Below, piece after piece: positions 11,807-20,064 of a stretch of DNA of 26,896 bases. Both the position numbers and the translations under genes were made by a program. The DNA lies in IMG/VR virus record IMGVR_UViG_3300019768_000018, positions 1 through 26,896 of that record; one strand, given 5' to 3'. The stretch's first letter is position 1, and every line of letters begins with the position of its first letter. The DNA comes from a virus. A model generated the notes under the pieces. It ran no database searches and was not told the DNA's origin. It worked only from the letters and a program-made list of their open reading frames with translations.

Positions 11807-14202
11807 TATGCAACACCCCCATATATCAACTTAATCTCTACATTGTCAGTAGTCAAATTCTTTGTTAAACTGGCCTTGTAAGTGACTTTTGAATCAGCAG
11901 TTGTTACACTTCCAGTTGATAAATACTCTCTGTCTGTGCCTAAATCTATGTCAGAATTAACTAAAGCTGTGTAACTCTCGTTTGCAAGTTCATCAACTAT
12001 TGATAAATAACCAGTATTTGTTACTCCTGCAATGTCTGTTAGCAAACTCCATGCAACAATTGACTTAACATCATTAAATGGTTCTATGTTCATTCTTAAA
12101 TCAACATCAGTTAATGGTATTCCAACCACATCATCATAAGCGACTGTAGGCGGGGTAAAGTTAGTAGTCCATCGCGCAATACCTTTGGAAATTCTAAACT
12201 CGTCAACATGACCGTTAAAATACTGTCCGTTAAACTCGCCACTTCTTCCTATTGACAATTTCCCGCTAGATTCTTGTGTTGTCAACCCAGTAAAATTAAA
12301 AGTATCTTCTTGCAATCCATCTAAAAACAAAATTAAATCGTTTCCGTTTCTAACTAAAGCTACGTGGTGAAAGTTTGTATCTGTTATAGTTGTTGTAGTA
12401 GCCAAAGTGTTGCCAATCTCGTTTTGAGAATCATAAACAACCGCTTGTATTATATTACCTGTTGTAGTTTTTATATAAAAGCTAGAATCGTTATTGTCAA
12501 AAGCAGCGTTGTTTTTTCCAAGTATAAACCCGTTTACTCCATTGGCTAACTTTTTAAACCAACACTCAACTGTAAAATCTTCATTCAAAAAATTAAAATC
12601 ATTGTCGCTTGGTGTTTCTATCCAATCTGCAACACCGTCAAATAAGCCACTGGCAGTTCCAAATTTTTTAAACGCTGTATCTAATTGAGCATTATTGTTT
12701 GGAGTCCATGTTTTACCACTTTCATCTGTAAAAATAGTTGAACCGTCTACCCCGTCAAAATGAATCAAAGATTTAGTAAAAGCATCCGAACCAAATACTC
12801 CAAACCCCCAATCATCACTTATATTACTTCTGTATACGTTAGCACCAGCTGTGTATGTGCCTGTGATGTTAGTTGTAAATGTAATAGTAGGGTCTGATAA
12901 GGCTTGGATAGTTAGGTTTTCTTTCTGTGTTATTGATGTTTCTGTAAAGTAACCTTGCGCTTGAACTATATCTAACATAAATTGTTTTTGTTGTTCATCG
13001 GTAGTATAACCTAGTATTGTTAAATAGTCTGATATACCGTTTGACATGTTGATTGCAAACACTCCCGCATTGCCGTCTATTTCCAAAGCGCCACCACCAC
13101 CTATAAAATCGGCTTGAAGCAAAATTTTTAAATTATTTGTTGTAGTTATCGATTCAGAAACTTCACTAAGATCATACCAAACATTAATTGTTGGTGATGT
13201 TATGCGTTTCAAAATTGTAGTATCGTCATCTCCATCTCTCAAATAAATGGTAATACTGACACACGATGTATCAACTTTAAATCTTGCATTAGAAAAGAAT
13301 GATTCATTTGTTGCTTTAAATCCCAAGTCTTGTTCCGCTCTTATATTTTGAGTAGACCCTGTGTTAGTGATTTTTAAAATATTATTAGCAACAGACAAGT
13401 TTCCGCCAACACCTACCCACCCAGTAGTACCATCACTAATATCACCATTAGTTACACTATTAGTTACTGTTGTACCATCTTGTAACGTAACCTCTTGACC
13501 AACTTTAAAATCCGCAAATACACCACTATTCATCGATGTAATGTCAAGGTTGTCTGTTGCAGTTGTTACGGTTTCTGCGTAACCTTTGGTAGTGTCAAGT
13601 TCACCGATTGAATATCTTCTCTCAGCACCGTTGTAATCATAGAATGATTCTGTAGACTTTCCTACTCTTGATGATATGCCAGCATCTATTTGTAATTCTT
13701 CAATCATAACTGTATTTTGTAAGCTACGCTTTTGGTTTTGTTCTGACCTAGTCTTGTTATCGTTTGGAATGTCTGAGTATTCAACTCCATCTGCTGTAGA
13801 GTTAGTTTTCAAAAACTGGTCCGCTAACCCTAAAGGAACACCGTTAAAGGCTGCATCATCAACATATTTCTTAGTAGATGGGTGATAGTTTGCTGTAGGT
13901 GCGTATGGTGTTGTGTTGTCTAGCGTTAATACGTTTGTTGGGTTATCTATAGCTTGTCTATTTTCCTCTAATGCTTCTGCTACATTGTCAGCTGTTATTG
14001 ATGCCGAATTGTGGCCTATTCTTTTAGAACCGTCATCTCCGTTTAAATCAGGTATTAAAGTGTTATTAATGTAATCCTTGTCGTCTATACCGTATTTATC
14101 AAACACTTGTTTTAGTATAGTTGACTGATTTTTTACCTGGTCAGGCTGATTCTGAATATTATCAGTAGCAACCGAAGACGGCGTAATTGGTAATTTAGAC
14201 AT
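11806..14202 (-). CDS. Fibre/receptor-binding protein with laminin-G-like domain
   Basis: The 798-residue protein starts with a linker region containing HPSTKKYVDDAAFN (about residue 107), the TKKYVD motif common near the virion-attached ends of phage fibres. Residues about 175-470 are beta-rich, Asn/Thr-rich repeats. Residues about 475-690 form a LamG/concanavalin-type jelly roll: SLIHFDGVDGSTIFTDESGK, FTVECWFKK, FHHVALVRNGNDLILFLDG and YFNGHVDEFRISKGIARW. Such domains bind carbohydrates, so this is the best candidate for host-surface recognition. A short beta domain follows to the end. It lies between the stopper and internal-protein genes. GGAGGGAT precedes the ATG. Confidence 0.82.
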   Translation of the reverse strand: MSKLPITPSSVATDNIQNQPDQVKNQSTILKQVFDKYGIDDKDYINNTLIPDLNGDDGSKRIGHNSASITADNVAEALEENRQAIDNPTNVLTLDNTTPYAPTANYHPSTKKYVDDAAFNGVPLGLADQFLKTNSTADGVEYSDIPNDNKTRSEQNQKRSLQNTVMIEELQIDAGISSRVGKSTESFYDYNGAERRYSIGELDTTKGYAETVTTATDNLDITSMNSGVFADFKVGQEVTLQDGTTVTNSVTNGDISDGTTGWVGVGGNLSVANNILKITNTGSTQNIRAEQDLGFKATNESFFSNARFKVDTSCVSITIYLRDGDDDTTILKRITSPTINVWYDLSEVSESITTTNNLKILLQADFIGGGGALEIDGNAGVFAINMSNGISDYLTILGYTTDEQQKQFMLDIVQAQGYFTETSITQKENLTIQALSDPTITFTTNITGTYTAGANVYRSNISDDWGFGVFGSDAFTKSLIHFDGVDGSTIFTDESGKTWTPNNNAQLDTAFKKFGTASGLFDGVADWIETPSDNDFNFLNEDFTVECWFKKLANGVNGFILGKNNAAFDNNDSSFYIKTTTGNIIQAVVYDSQNEIGNTLATTTTITDTNFHHVALVRNGNDLILFLDGLQEDTFNFTGLTTQESSGKLSIGRSGEFNGQYFNGHVDEFRISKGIARWTTNFTPPTVAYDDVVGIPLTDVDLRMNIEPFNDVKSIVAWSLLTDIAGVTNTGYLSIVDELANESYTALVNSDIDLGTDREYLSTGSVTTADSKVTYKASLTKNLTTDNVEIKLIYGGVA

Positions 14203-14214
14203 TATATCCCTCCT

Positions 14215-16050
14215 TTACTTAGATAAACTCTGCACTTGTGCTTGTAGCAATAGTTTAAGTATTGTTAATGTCTCGTTGTTTGTATCGTTTTCAAGTATAA
14301 TTTGAAGATAAGTAAACTTTTTAACTTTTGACCTTAACCTAATTGGTTGCGGTTGTCTATTTGTTAAGAACGAAAAGTTATTAAAGTCAACATCATTAAA
14401 ATCAGATAAGTTGTAACCCTTAGTAACTGTCTTACTTTCAGACTCGTTCTTTTTATTAGTTACAAATGTAATGTCTACTGTCGTTCTTGTATCTGGTCTA
14501 ATTGATAACCATTCATTACGCATCATTTTTCTGTATTGAAGTGTATCAAAATCGTAATTACCAGTTGCTATTCTGCAAGGTATTGAATCGCCTAACACTT
14601 CATTATCTGCTACATAGGTTTTATCAAATTCAGACACATAACCATCACTGCCGAAATAAATCTTTCCTTGTATCTCAGTTATACACCTTACATCAACATT
14701 TAAATATCTGTAAAATGTATTATTACCATAATTCCAAATATACGTGTAACCCTCAATACTAAGCCAATATTCTTTATCATTTTGGTTATCAAATGTAACC
14801 GCTTGTGACAAGTCCAACTCTTGGAAAGTTAACTTCAATCTATCTGAAATAATTTCCGCGTTTCTTTCGTCCTCTACACCTGTTGCACTGGACCATAAAA
14901 GCATTGAAAAGCCGTCCAGCGACAAAGGGTTGTTCTCTATTAATTGTACCATGTTTGGTGCAATGTTACCAAATGCCTTGTTTAAGTCTCGGTATGGGTA
15001 GTTATAAGGGTTTAGTCCTGTGTTGTTAGCAAAATTAGGGTTTGACTCAGGTGTTACAATCATAGTTCTATCTTCTTTAAAAACTAGCAATGATTGATAC
15101 TGAGGTTCTAAGTCTGTAATTGCGTATTGGTTTGATCCTACATTTACAAATGAATTAACTGGGAAATAATTAGCTTTTAATGTAGCCGAGAATCTAAATG
15201 TATTCTTGTTATTATCATCACCCCAAATAAATAAGTTAGTATCATTTTGCACACCGTATTGAATGGCGTACTTGTTATTTGTGATTAATTCCTTGTGACC
15301 AGCAACAGCTTTAACCCATCTAATAATTACATCAGCATCGGTAGTGGGCGCAACTGTAAATGTTACTTGTCCTAACGTTCTATTAACGGTAAAATCTACG
15401 CCCTCAGTTTTGGAAACACCATCTATTGTAACTATTAATATATCTGCATCGATATTATCTTCTGCTAGCTGGTACAATGTAGAACTGTTGTCCCCTACAA
15501 ATTGTTGTTTTTTAGCACCAGTTAACAGGTTTATTTCTTCGAATAGTGTACCTCCTCCAGCTGGTGGAGTTCCGATCGCTACAGTAGGTTCGTAAGGCGC
15601 TACATCTTGGTATGTTGTCCCGTCATATTCCTTGTAATCAGTTCCGTTAATAAAGTAAATCTTACTGTTAAACCACAAAATAAGCGTTCTAACGTCTGTT
15701 ATTGTCCCTACCTCAGCTACAGTTCCCTCAGTAATTAAATCAGCTAACAGGACGGTATCAGTCGATATATCCATATTGTACTCGTATACTTTACCACCAT
15801 GACAAGTTAATAATATGTTTTTACCGTCAATATCAAACTGTGCTATTCCTCTAACTTCACCACTAGTAAAATCAATAAACTTATGATGTCCAGGTCTTTT
15901 CTGCGCCTTGTAATCTTTAGTAATTCTAAAGTTGTCACATTGGAGAAACTCCCCTATTTCTAGTTCGGTTTCTCCAACTGCTTCATTAATGCCTAGCATT
16001 TTAGATAATTCTATCGGATTAGGTTCTTTTACTGCTTTAAATGTTGCCAT
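14215..16050 (-). CDS. Stopper / tail-hub protein, beta-propeller type (P22 gp10-like)
   Basis: The start is placed at ATG 16050, behind GGAGGTGGGTTTA; an ATG 24 bases upstream lacks such a site. The 611-residue product is almost all beta. Its N-terminus FLQCDNFRITKDYKAQKRPG (36-53) is the usual opening of podoviral 'packaged DNA stabilisation' proteins, followed by blade-like repeats (GIAQFDIDGKNILLTCHGGKVYEYN, TLILWFNSKIYFINGTDYKEYDG, TNLFIWGDDNNKNTFRFS, SLLVFKEDRTMIV, YTYIWNYGNNTFYRY). P22 gp10 and relatives close the connector after packaging. Position after the adaptor gene (14-base overlap) fits. The assignment to this family rests on pattern, not a search. Confidence 0.75.
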   Translation of the reverse strand: MATFKAVKEPNPIELSKMLGINEAVGETELEIGEFLQCDNFRITKDYKAQKRPGHHKFIDFTSGEVRGIAQFDIDGKNILLTCHGGKVYEYNMDISTDTVLLADLITEGTVAEVGTITDVRTLILWFNSKIYFINGTDYKEYDGTTYQDVAPYEPTVAIGTPPAGGGTLFEEINLLTGAKKQQFVGDNSSTLYQLAEDNIDADILIVTIDGVSKTEGVDFTVNRTLGQVTFTVAPTTDADVIIRWVKAVAGHKELITNNKYAIQYGVQNDTNLFIWGDDNNKNTFRFSATLKANYFPVNSFVNVGSNQYAITDLEPQYQSLLVFKEDRTMIVTPESNPNFANNTGLNPYNYPYRDLNKAFGNIAPNMVQLIENNPLSLDGFSMLLWSSATGVEDERNAEIISDRLKLTFQELDLSQAVTFDNQNDKEYWLSIEGYTYIWNYGNNTFYRYLNVDVRCITEIQGKIYFGSDGYVSEFDKTYVADNEVLGDSIPCRIATGNYDFDTLQYRKMMRNEWLSIRPDTRTTVDITFVTNKKNESESKTVTKGYNLSDFNDVDFNNFSFLTNRQPQPIRLRSKVKKFTYLQIILENDTNNETLTILKLLLQAQVQSLSK

Positions 16051-16975
16051 TAAACCCACCTCCAAAATAAACATCAGTTATCTTTTCTTCACTTGCTGGT
16101 TGTTCTCTAAATGCTTCAAACTTTAATTCGTTGGCTTTCTGTTCAAAGAAGTTAACTACGTTAGGGTTCTCATTGACCGCTGCCTTTGCTGCTGCTGAAT
16201 ACTTGATAAACTCCAAGGCTATTGGGTTAGGCACTTGTAAAACATCCGTGTCATTAACCAATGTGTCAGGTCTAGGCTTGTAAATAACTTTAATTGAACC
16301 ATCATAAAAGTAATTAACAACTAAGGTCTTGTGTGCTTCCCATTTATAAGTTGAACTCTTTTCGTATTGTCTAACAGGGTACTCAGCAATAACTTCCTCT
16401 AATTCTACATAATCATCAGGCATATCTACTCTTACCCACGGTTTATAATCAGGTATATCATCAACTTTAAACAAAATGTCATATAAAGCTACGTTTTGAT
16501 ATCTGTAGAACGTTGTGCCACTAAATACTATTCTAATAGGATAACTAGGATCAGTAGGCGTAATAATACCTTTATAGTCCGTTAGTGTTGTAGGTGTCTC
16601 AGTTAACGTTATTAGCGCGTTCCAACCCACCCCGTTGTTTTCCTCTATCCTAACCGAAAAATCATTATCAGCAGTAAAGAAATAAGCTTTAGCACCAACT
16701 ACGCCATTATTTGGATAATTAATTTCATCACCAGTAAATTGTTGTATTTCAAAATTAGTAAGATCACCTAACAAATTAGTAATTCTGTCATTAAGTATAT
16801 TAAATTCTTTAAAATATCTACTCGACGAGTAACTTTCTTGATAAGCCATGTTAATGTATCTGATTAAATTAGTCTCTAATGTGGAAACTTCATCATCAGC
16901 AATGACAATTCCATCCTCGTTGTACTCGTCTAACAACGCTCTAGCATCATATAAAATATCTTTTAAGGTTGACAT
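16037..16975 (-). CDS. Head-tail adaptor/connector protein (312 aa)
   Basis: The 312-residue protein opens with a helical segment typical of connector adaptors (STLKDILYDARALLDEYNEDG, then ETNLIRYINMAYQESY), has a beta-rich insert (residues about 80-210, including WVRVDMPDDYVELEEVI) and returns to helix at the end (NPIALEFIKYSAAAKAAVNENP, FFEQKANELKFEAFR). This resembles podoviral adaptors that dock on the portal and carry the stopper. It overlaps the stopper gene and follows the beta-rich protein gene by one base. GGGAGGGTTAAT sits before its ATG. Confidence 0.65.
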   Translation of the reverse strand: MSTLKDILYDARALLDEYNEDGIVIADDEVSTLETNLIRYINMAYQESYSSSRYFKEFNILNDRITNLLGDLTNFEIQQFTGDEINYPNNGVVGAKAYFFTADNDFSVRIEENNGVGWNALITLTETPTTLTDYKGIITPTDPSYPIRIVFSGTTFYRYQNVALYDILFKVDDIPDYKPWVRVDMPDDYVELEEVIAEYPVRQYEKSSTYKWEAHKTLVVNYFYDGSIKVIYKPRPDTLVNDTDVLQVPNPIALEFIKYSAAAKAAVNENPNVVNFFEQKANELKFEAFREQPASEEKITDVYFGGGFNGNI

Positions 16976-16976
16976 A

Positions 16977-17705
16977 TTAACCCTCCCTGTTGCCCTCTGC
17001 TACAACTTCAAATGTGACAAGAGAACTTAAATCATCTTGAACTAATATTTGTAACTCTTCGTCTTTGTTTAAAATTATTGGAGAGCTTAATTTTTCAAAA
17101 GTAAGCCTTCCACTTAACCCATTTACCGCTTGTGGGTTTCCCCCATCAAAGAAGTCTACATCAAACATTAGCAATTGCAATCTGTTGTTTGTTTTTGCGT
17201 TAAAGTAATTTGTAAAAGTTCCGTCAGCGTTCTTTTTTCTAAACTCTATGCCATTAACAAGCCCCGGGGCCGCTATGTCGCCGAAACCATTAAAAGTTGC
17301 AGGATTTGTAGTGACCATGTTAAATAAAATCCTCGTTACATTTACAGATTTGTCAAAACTGTTTTTATACGCGAATGCTACTGGTGTAACCGAACCGTTT
17401 ACGTTTAATAAAAAATTCTCTCTGTTTACAAGCGCATTAGTTGTAAAGACTCTATCTAAAGGCCTGTCAAGAGTTAATACGTTAGCTACATTAGTTATTA
17501 CTTCGGCATAGAAAGTTGTCGGAGTTTCGTCAAATTCCTCTTCAATTTTTATTAAAGAGTTTGCGATAAAACCTGTTGAGTCTGTTAATTCTACAGTATA
17601 ATTGCCAACAACAGTGTCTACAGCTATCGTGTAACCGTTTTGTAAATCTTCTGCAAGTGGGCCTATCAAAAGCCTGTTTCCGCTATTTTCTATTCTTGTT
17701 CTCAT
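16977..17705 (-). CDS. Beta-rich virion protein of unknown role (242 aa)
   Basis: The 242-residue protein is nearly all predicted beta strand with immunoglobulin or jelly-roll character (GYTIAVDTVVGNYTVELTDSTG, VTRILFNMVTT, LQLLMFDVDFFDGG, DEELQILVQDDLSSLVTFEVV). It lies between the capsid/terminator and the adaptor, where head decoration or head-completion proteins are common. AAGGAGGT is seven bases before the ATG. No family recognised; a minor capsid, decoration or tail-wall protein are all possible. Confidence 0.65.
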   Translation of the reverse strand: MRTRIENSGNRLLIGPLAEDLQNGYTIAVDTVVGNYTVELTDSTGFIANSLIKIEEEFDETPTTFYAEVITNVANVLTLDRPLDRVFTTNALVNRENFLLNVNGSVTPVAFAYKNSFDKSVNVTRILFNMVTTNPATFNGFGDIAAPGLVNGIEFRKKNADGTFTNYFNAKTNNRLQLLMFDVDFFDGGNPQAVNGLSGRLTFEKLSSPIILNKDEELQILVQDDLSSLVTFEVVAEGNREG

Positions 17706-17720
17706 ACATTACCTCCTTCA

Positions 17721-17756
17721 CTAAAAAGGACACCCTACCCTAAAGTAAAGTGTCCT
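17721..17756 (-). terminator. Strong terminator after the capsid region
   Basis: Minus strand AGGACACTTTAC-TTTAGG-GTAGGGTGTCCT forms a 12-bp stem (two G-U) with a six-base loop, then TTTTT. It lies between the 41-aa gene and the 242-aa gene and would reduce read-through after the most highly expressed genes. Confidence 0.92.
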
Positions 17757-17766
17757 ATGGTTTGGA

Positions 17767-17892
17767 CTAATCTTTCTTAGGTGGTCTACCACCCTTAGAT
17801 ACTTCTTTATACCCCGCTCGCTCCCAAACATTTTTTACAAACTCGGTGCATTCGATGGTATGATCGTCTTTTTTCATTTTAATAGTTTTCAT
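17767..17892 (-). CDS. Small protein with basic RPPKK tail downstream of capsid (41 aa)
   Basis: A 41-codon frame starts at ATG 17892 (GGCGGTGACAT before it) and ends just before the strong terminator. The product MKTIKMKKDDHTIECTEFVK ends GGRPPKKD, a short basic tail resembling an AT-hook core (GRP) though without the full motif. It is too short for the usual ORF threshold but is flanked by gene and terminator with little spare sequence. Small basic proteins at this place occur in other phages; function unknown. Confidence 0.65.
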   Translation of the reverse strand: MKTIKMKKDDHTIECTEFVKNVWERAGYKEVSKGGRPPKKD

Positions 17893-17903
17893 ATGTCACC
17901 GCC

Positions 17904-18731
17904 TTATGCGATTAAGTGTTGGTAGCAACCGTTAACCTTTTGTGCTGTTACAAACGCATCATAGATAAATCTACCTTCAATTAACGCACCACTAATACCT
18001 GGAGGGTTGTCATGTGTGTTAATCTCTTCTAATTGCATAGGTGCAACATTGCCCTTAGGTTGAGTAGTAATAAACGCCGTGTTTGCTGGTAAGTATGAAG
18101 TTGGGACCATTACTAACTTAACGCCATCAACCTCACCAACCTGTCCATTAATTAAAGTTTTCATTGCTAAATCAGAAGCTTTAATAAATGAGTTGTCTAG
18201 TTTAATAAACTTGTAGAATGAAGGTGATACAAAAGCAATTCTGCCTTTTCTAGGCACTTTGTCATCATCTAAAGCAACTTGACCATCTAAAAACTTTTCG
18301 TAAGCGTTAGATGCTGTAATTGCTGCTGTAGCTGTGTGACCAGCTGTAACTGCTGCCGCTGCTAAAACCGTTAAGTTGTATGTGTCTTGCTCCGGTAAAA
18401 ATTGTTCTTCCATTTGAATTTTGATAACTTTACCAGTAGTTTTAACAAGGTTACCTTGAATGTAGTTACCCTTGTCTACCGTAATGGAAAATGATCTGTC
18501 TTTAGAAATAGTTAACTCTTGAATTGTGTCTTGCAATTCAGATGGTGAACCGTATCTGTCCGATCCTGTTCTAGTGTAATCTGTTAATGCTTGTGATGTT
18601 AATGTGTAAATAACCGCTGTTTGCGAACCGATAAAATCATATTTACCAGCAAAAGCCGCTTTTGTCATAGACATTAATGTATAAACTTGATCTATTGCCT
18701 TTTGATATTTTTTTGCTAAATTTACTGCCAT
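17904..18731 (-). CDS. Major capsid protein
   Basis: The 275-residue protein follows the scaffold gene by 12 bases and has features of an HK97-fold capsid: an N-terminal arm, an extended E-loop-like strand pair (SKDRSFSITVDKGNYIQGNL, about 72-91), a long spine helix region (LPEQDTYNLTVLAAAAVTAG), Ala-rich peripheral part (AAITASNAYEKFLDG), RIAFVSPSFYKFIKL (a strand-helix typical of the A domain) and a C-terminal beta part (PPGISGALIEGRFIYDAFV). The ribosome site AGGAGGAAT is strong. Position scaffold-capsid-connector and a strong downstream terminator support the call. Confidence 0.88.
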   Translation of the reverse strand: MAVNLAKKYQKAIDQVYTLMSMTKAAFAGKYDFIGSQTAVIYTLTSQALTDYTRTGSDRYGSPSELQDTIQELTISKDRSFSITVDKGNYIQGNLVKTTGKVIKIQMEEQFLPEQDTYNLTVLAAAAVTAGHTATAAITASNAYEKFLDGQVALDDDKVPRKGRIAFVSPSFYKFIKLDNSFIKASDLAMKTLINGQVGEVDGVKLVMVPTSYLPANTAFITTQPKGNVAPMQLEEINTHDNPPGISGALIEGRFIYDAFVTAQKVNGCYQHLIA

Positions 18732-18743
18732 TGATTATTCCTC

Positions 18744-19583
18744 CTAATCGTCTCCTAAAAGACCAGCCAGGAAATCGTCTTGATTGTCTATGCCTGAGTC
18801 AGTAGTTTTCTTAACTACTCCTTTTTTCTTAGATTTAGTATTTTGCTCTTTAGTTTGCACCGCTTTTTCAAGTTCTGCAATCTTTTTTTCTAAATCGCTA
18901 ATTTTAGTATCTTTTTCAGACATTTTAGATTCACTTAAATACTTTTCGTAAGCTTTTGTAGGATCGATACCGTCTCTCATATCCATTAATACTTGTTGTG
19001 GCAAGTCGTCTGCTTTTACATCGGGATATTTCTTTACAAATTCTTTTAACGGTTTGTCCTTTAAGTCTTTAAACTTGCTATCGTATTCAGTCTTTACATC
19101 GTTAACGCTTCTTCCTTCTTGGTCTGCTATTGATTTATAATGGTTGTCTCTAAGATTTTGAAGCATTGTTTTAGTATCCATATTAAACATTTCAGCTGTG
19201 AATGCTATTTCTTGGTCTAGCCCTTTTAACTCTTCAAACTTAGAATGAAATCTTTCTTGGTTCATGCCCACTTGGATGTATTTCTGTACGTCATCTCTTG
19301 GCATGTCTTTTAATAAAGTAGAATTTCCTAAAAACTTAATTTCTAAATCATCTAGAGATTCAATAGTGTTATCATCTGTAGACTCTTCGTTATCAGCTTC
19401 TTCGGTTTCTCCTTCTGTTTCTTCGCCTTCCGTTACTTCTTCCAACTCGTCTGTTTTTAATTCGTCTACAGACTCACTTTCTGTTTCTTCTGATACTTCT
19501 TCATCGATGTAATCATCAGGCAAAATGTATTCTTCTGTTACTAGGTCAACTTTTTCGACTTGGTTATCTTGTAAGTTTTCCAT
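18744..19583 (-). CDS. Scaffolding protein
   Basis: The start is set at ATG 19583, behind GAGGAGGTATA; an ATG 27 bases upstream has none. The 279-residue product is very acidic at the N-terminus (residues about 15-75, Glu/Asp/Ser/Thr repeats), then helical, with a coiled coil SDLEKKIAELEKAVQTKEQ near residue 230 and a short basic stretch KSKKKGVVKK before an acidic end. That profile, a charged helical rod with a basic C-terminal capsid-binding patch directly before the capsid gene, is the standard for tailed-phage scaffolds, which guide prohead assembly then leave. Confidence 0.88.
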   Translation of the reverse strand: MENLQDNQVEKVDLVTEEYILPDDYIDEEVSEETESESVDELKTDELEEVTEGEETEGETEEADNEESTDDNTIESLDDLEIKFLGNSTLLKDMPRDDVQKYIQVGMNQERFHSKFEELKGLDQEIAFTAEMFNMDTKTMLQNLRDNHYKSIADQEGRSVNDVKTEYDSKFKDLKDKPLKEFVKKYPDVKADDLPQQVLMDMRDGIDPTKAYEKYLSESKMSEKDTKISDLEKKIAELEKAVQTKEQNTKSKKKGVVKKTTDSGIDNQDDFLAGLLGDD

Positions 19584-19610
19584 TATACCTCCTCGGCTTG
19601 GTTTAGCCAT

Positions 19611-19645
19611 ATAAAAAACGCCATTAAAATAATATTAATGACGTT
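19611..19645 (-). terminator. Terminator/attenuator just before the scaffold gene
   Basis: Minus strand AACGTCATTAA-TATTATT-TTAATGGCGTT forms an 11-bp stem (one G-U), seven-base loop, then TTTTTTAT. It lies 28 bases before the scaffold start and 14 bases after the Com-like stop, so transcripts reaching scaffold and capsid must read through it or start elsewhere. Confidence 0.82.
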
Positions 19646-19658
19646 CAAGACGTTCTGT

Positions 19659-19805
19659 TTATTTTGGAACTGATTTAAAACTAGTTACAATTCCACATCT
19701 AGGACATTTAATTTCTAATATCGAACCTGGCATCATGAGACTCTTACCCAATAACTTAGGTTTGCCTTTGCCACATTTCTCATTAGAACAACGTAACTCT
19801 CTAAT
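19659..19805 (-). CDS. Com-like zinc-finger protein with apparent ATT start (48 aa)
   Basis: No ATG fits, but AGGAGGT followed by seven bases and ATT gives the same spacing as the neighbouring portal and TerS-2 genes. From there the frame encodes (M)RELRCSNEKC, then LLGKSLMMPGSILEIKCPRCG and a short tail: four cysteines (C6, C11, C34, C37) and the LEIKCPRCG signature of the Com family. Mu Com is a small zinc protein that binds mRNA to activate translation of mom; other phage copies have unknown targets. A GTG at 19814 overlaps the ribosome site and is a less likely start. The gene follows the 66-aa zinc-ribbon gene and precedes a terminator. Confidence 0.7.
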   Translation of the reverse strand: MRELRCSNEKCGKGKPKLLGKSLMMPGSILEIKCPRCGIVTSFKSVPK

Positions 19806-19825
19806 GGTTATCACCTCCTAAACAT

Positions 19826-19867
19826 ATTATAATGCAAAATGTTTTACTATGCAAATTATTGCATTAT
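19826..19867 (-). promoter_or_regulatory. TTGCAT repeats around a -10-like box upstream of the Com-like gene
   Basis: TATAAT is present on the minus strand (19826-19831), ATGCAAA occurs twice at a 17-base period (19832-19838, 19849-19855), and ATAATGCAA/TTGCATTAT (19829-19837 and 19859-19867) is an inverted repeat. A -35 of only TTGCAT is poor, and initiation would fall at the ribosome site itself. It may be an operator-like element or only AT-rich coincidence. Confidence 0.35.
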
Positions 19868-20064
19868 TCTTCTGTTATCTTTGTACATTGGCGATCAATC
19901 TTAACTGTTTTAATAGGGTTGTTTAAATCTTCACCAGCATACATACTACAGTTTGGGTTTCTACACAACATTACCCTTGTCTTACTTGCTCGTGTGCAGT
20001 CTTTTGTTATTTCAGAATCAAATTTACCTATTGTTAACTCTTGTTTGCAGTATGGACAATCCAT
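19864..20064 (-). CDS. Small zinc-ribbon protein downstream of portal (66 aa)
   Basis: The 66-residue protein has DCPYC near its start and MLCRNPNC in the middle, plus two more cysteines (C23 and C60), a one-domain zinc ribbon. The ATG overlaps the portal stop by one base (TAATG). It is followed after 58 bases by the Com-like gene, so two small zinc-finger proteins sit between portal and scaffold. Function unknown; assembly accessory or RNA-binding regulator are possibilities. Confidence 0.75.
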   Translation of the reverse strand: MDCPYCKQELTIGKFDSEITKDCTRASKTRVMLCRNPNCSMYAGEDLNNPIKTVKIDRQCTKITEE

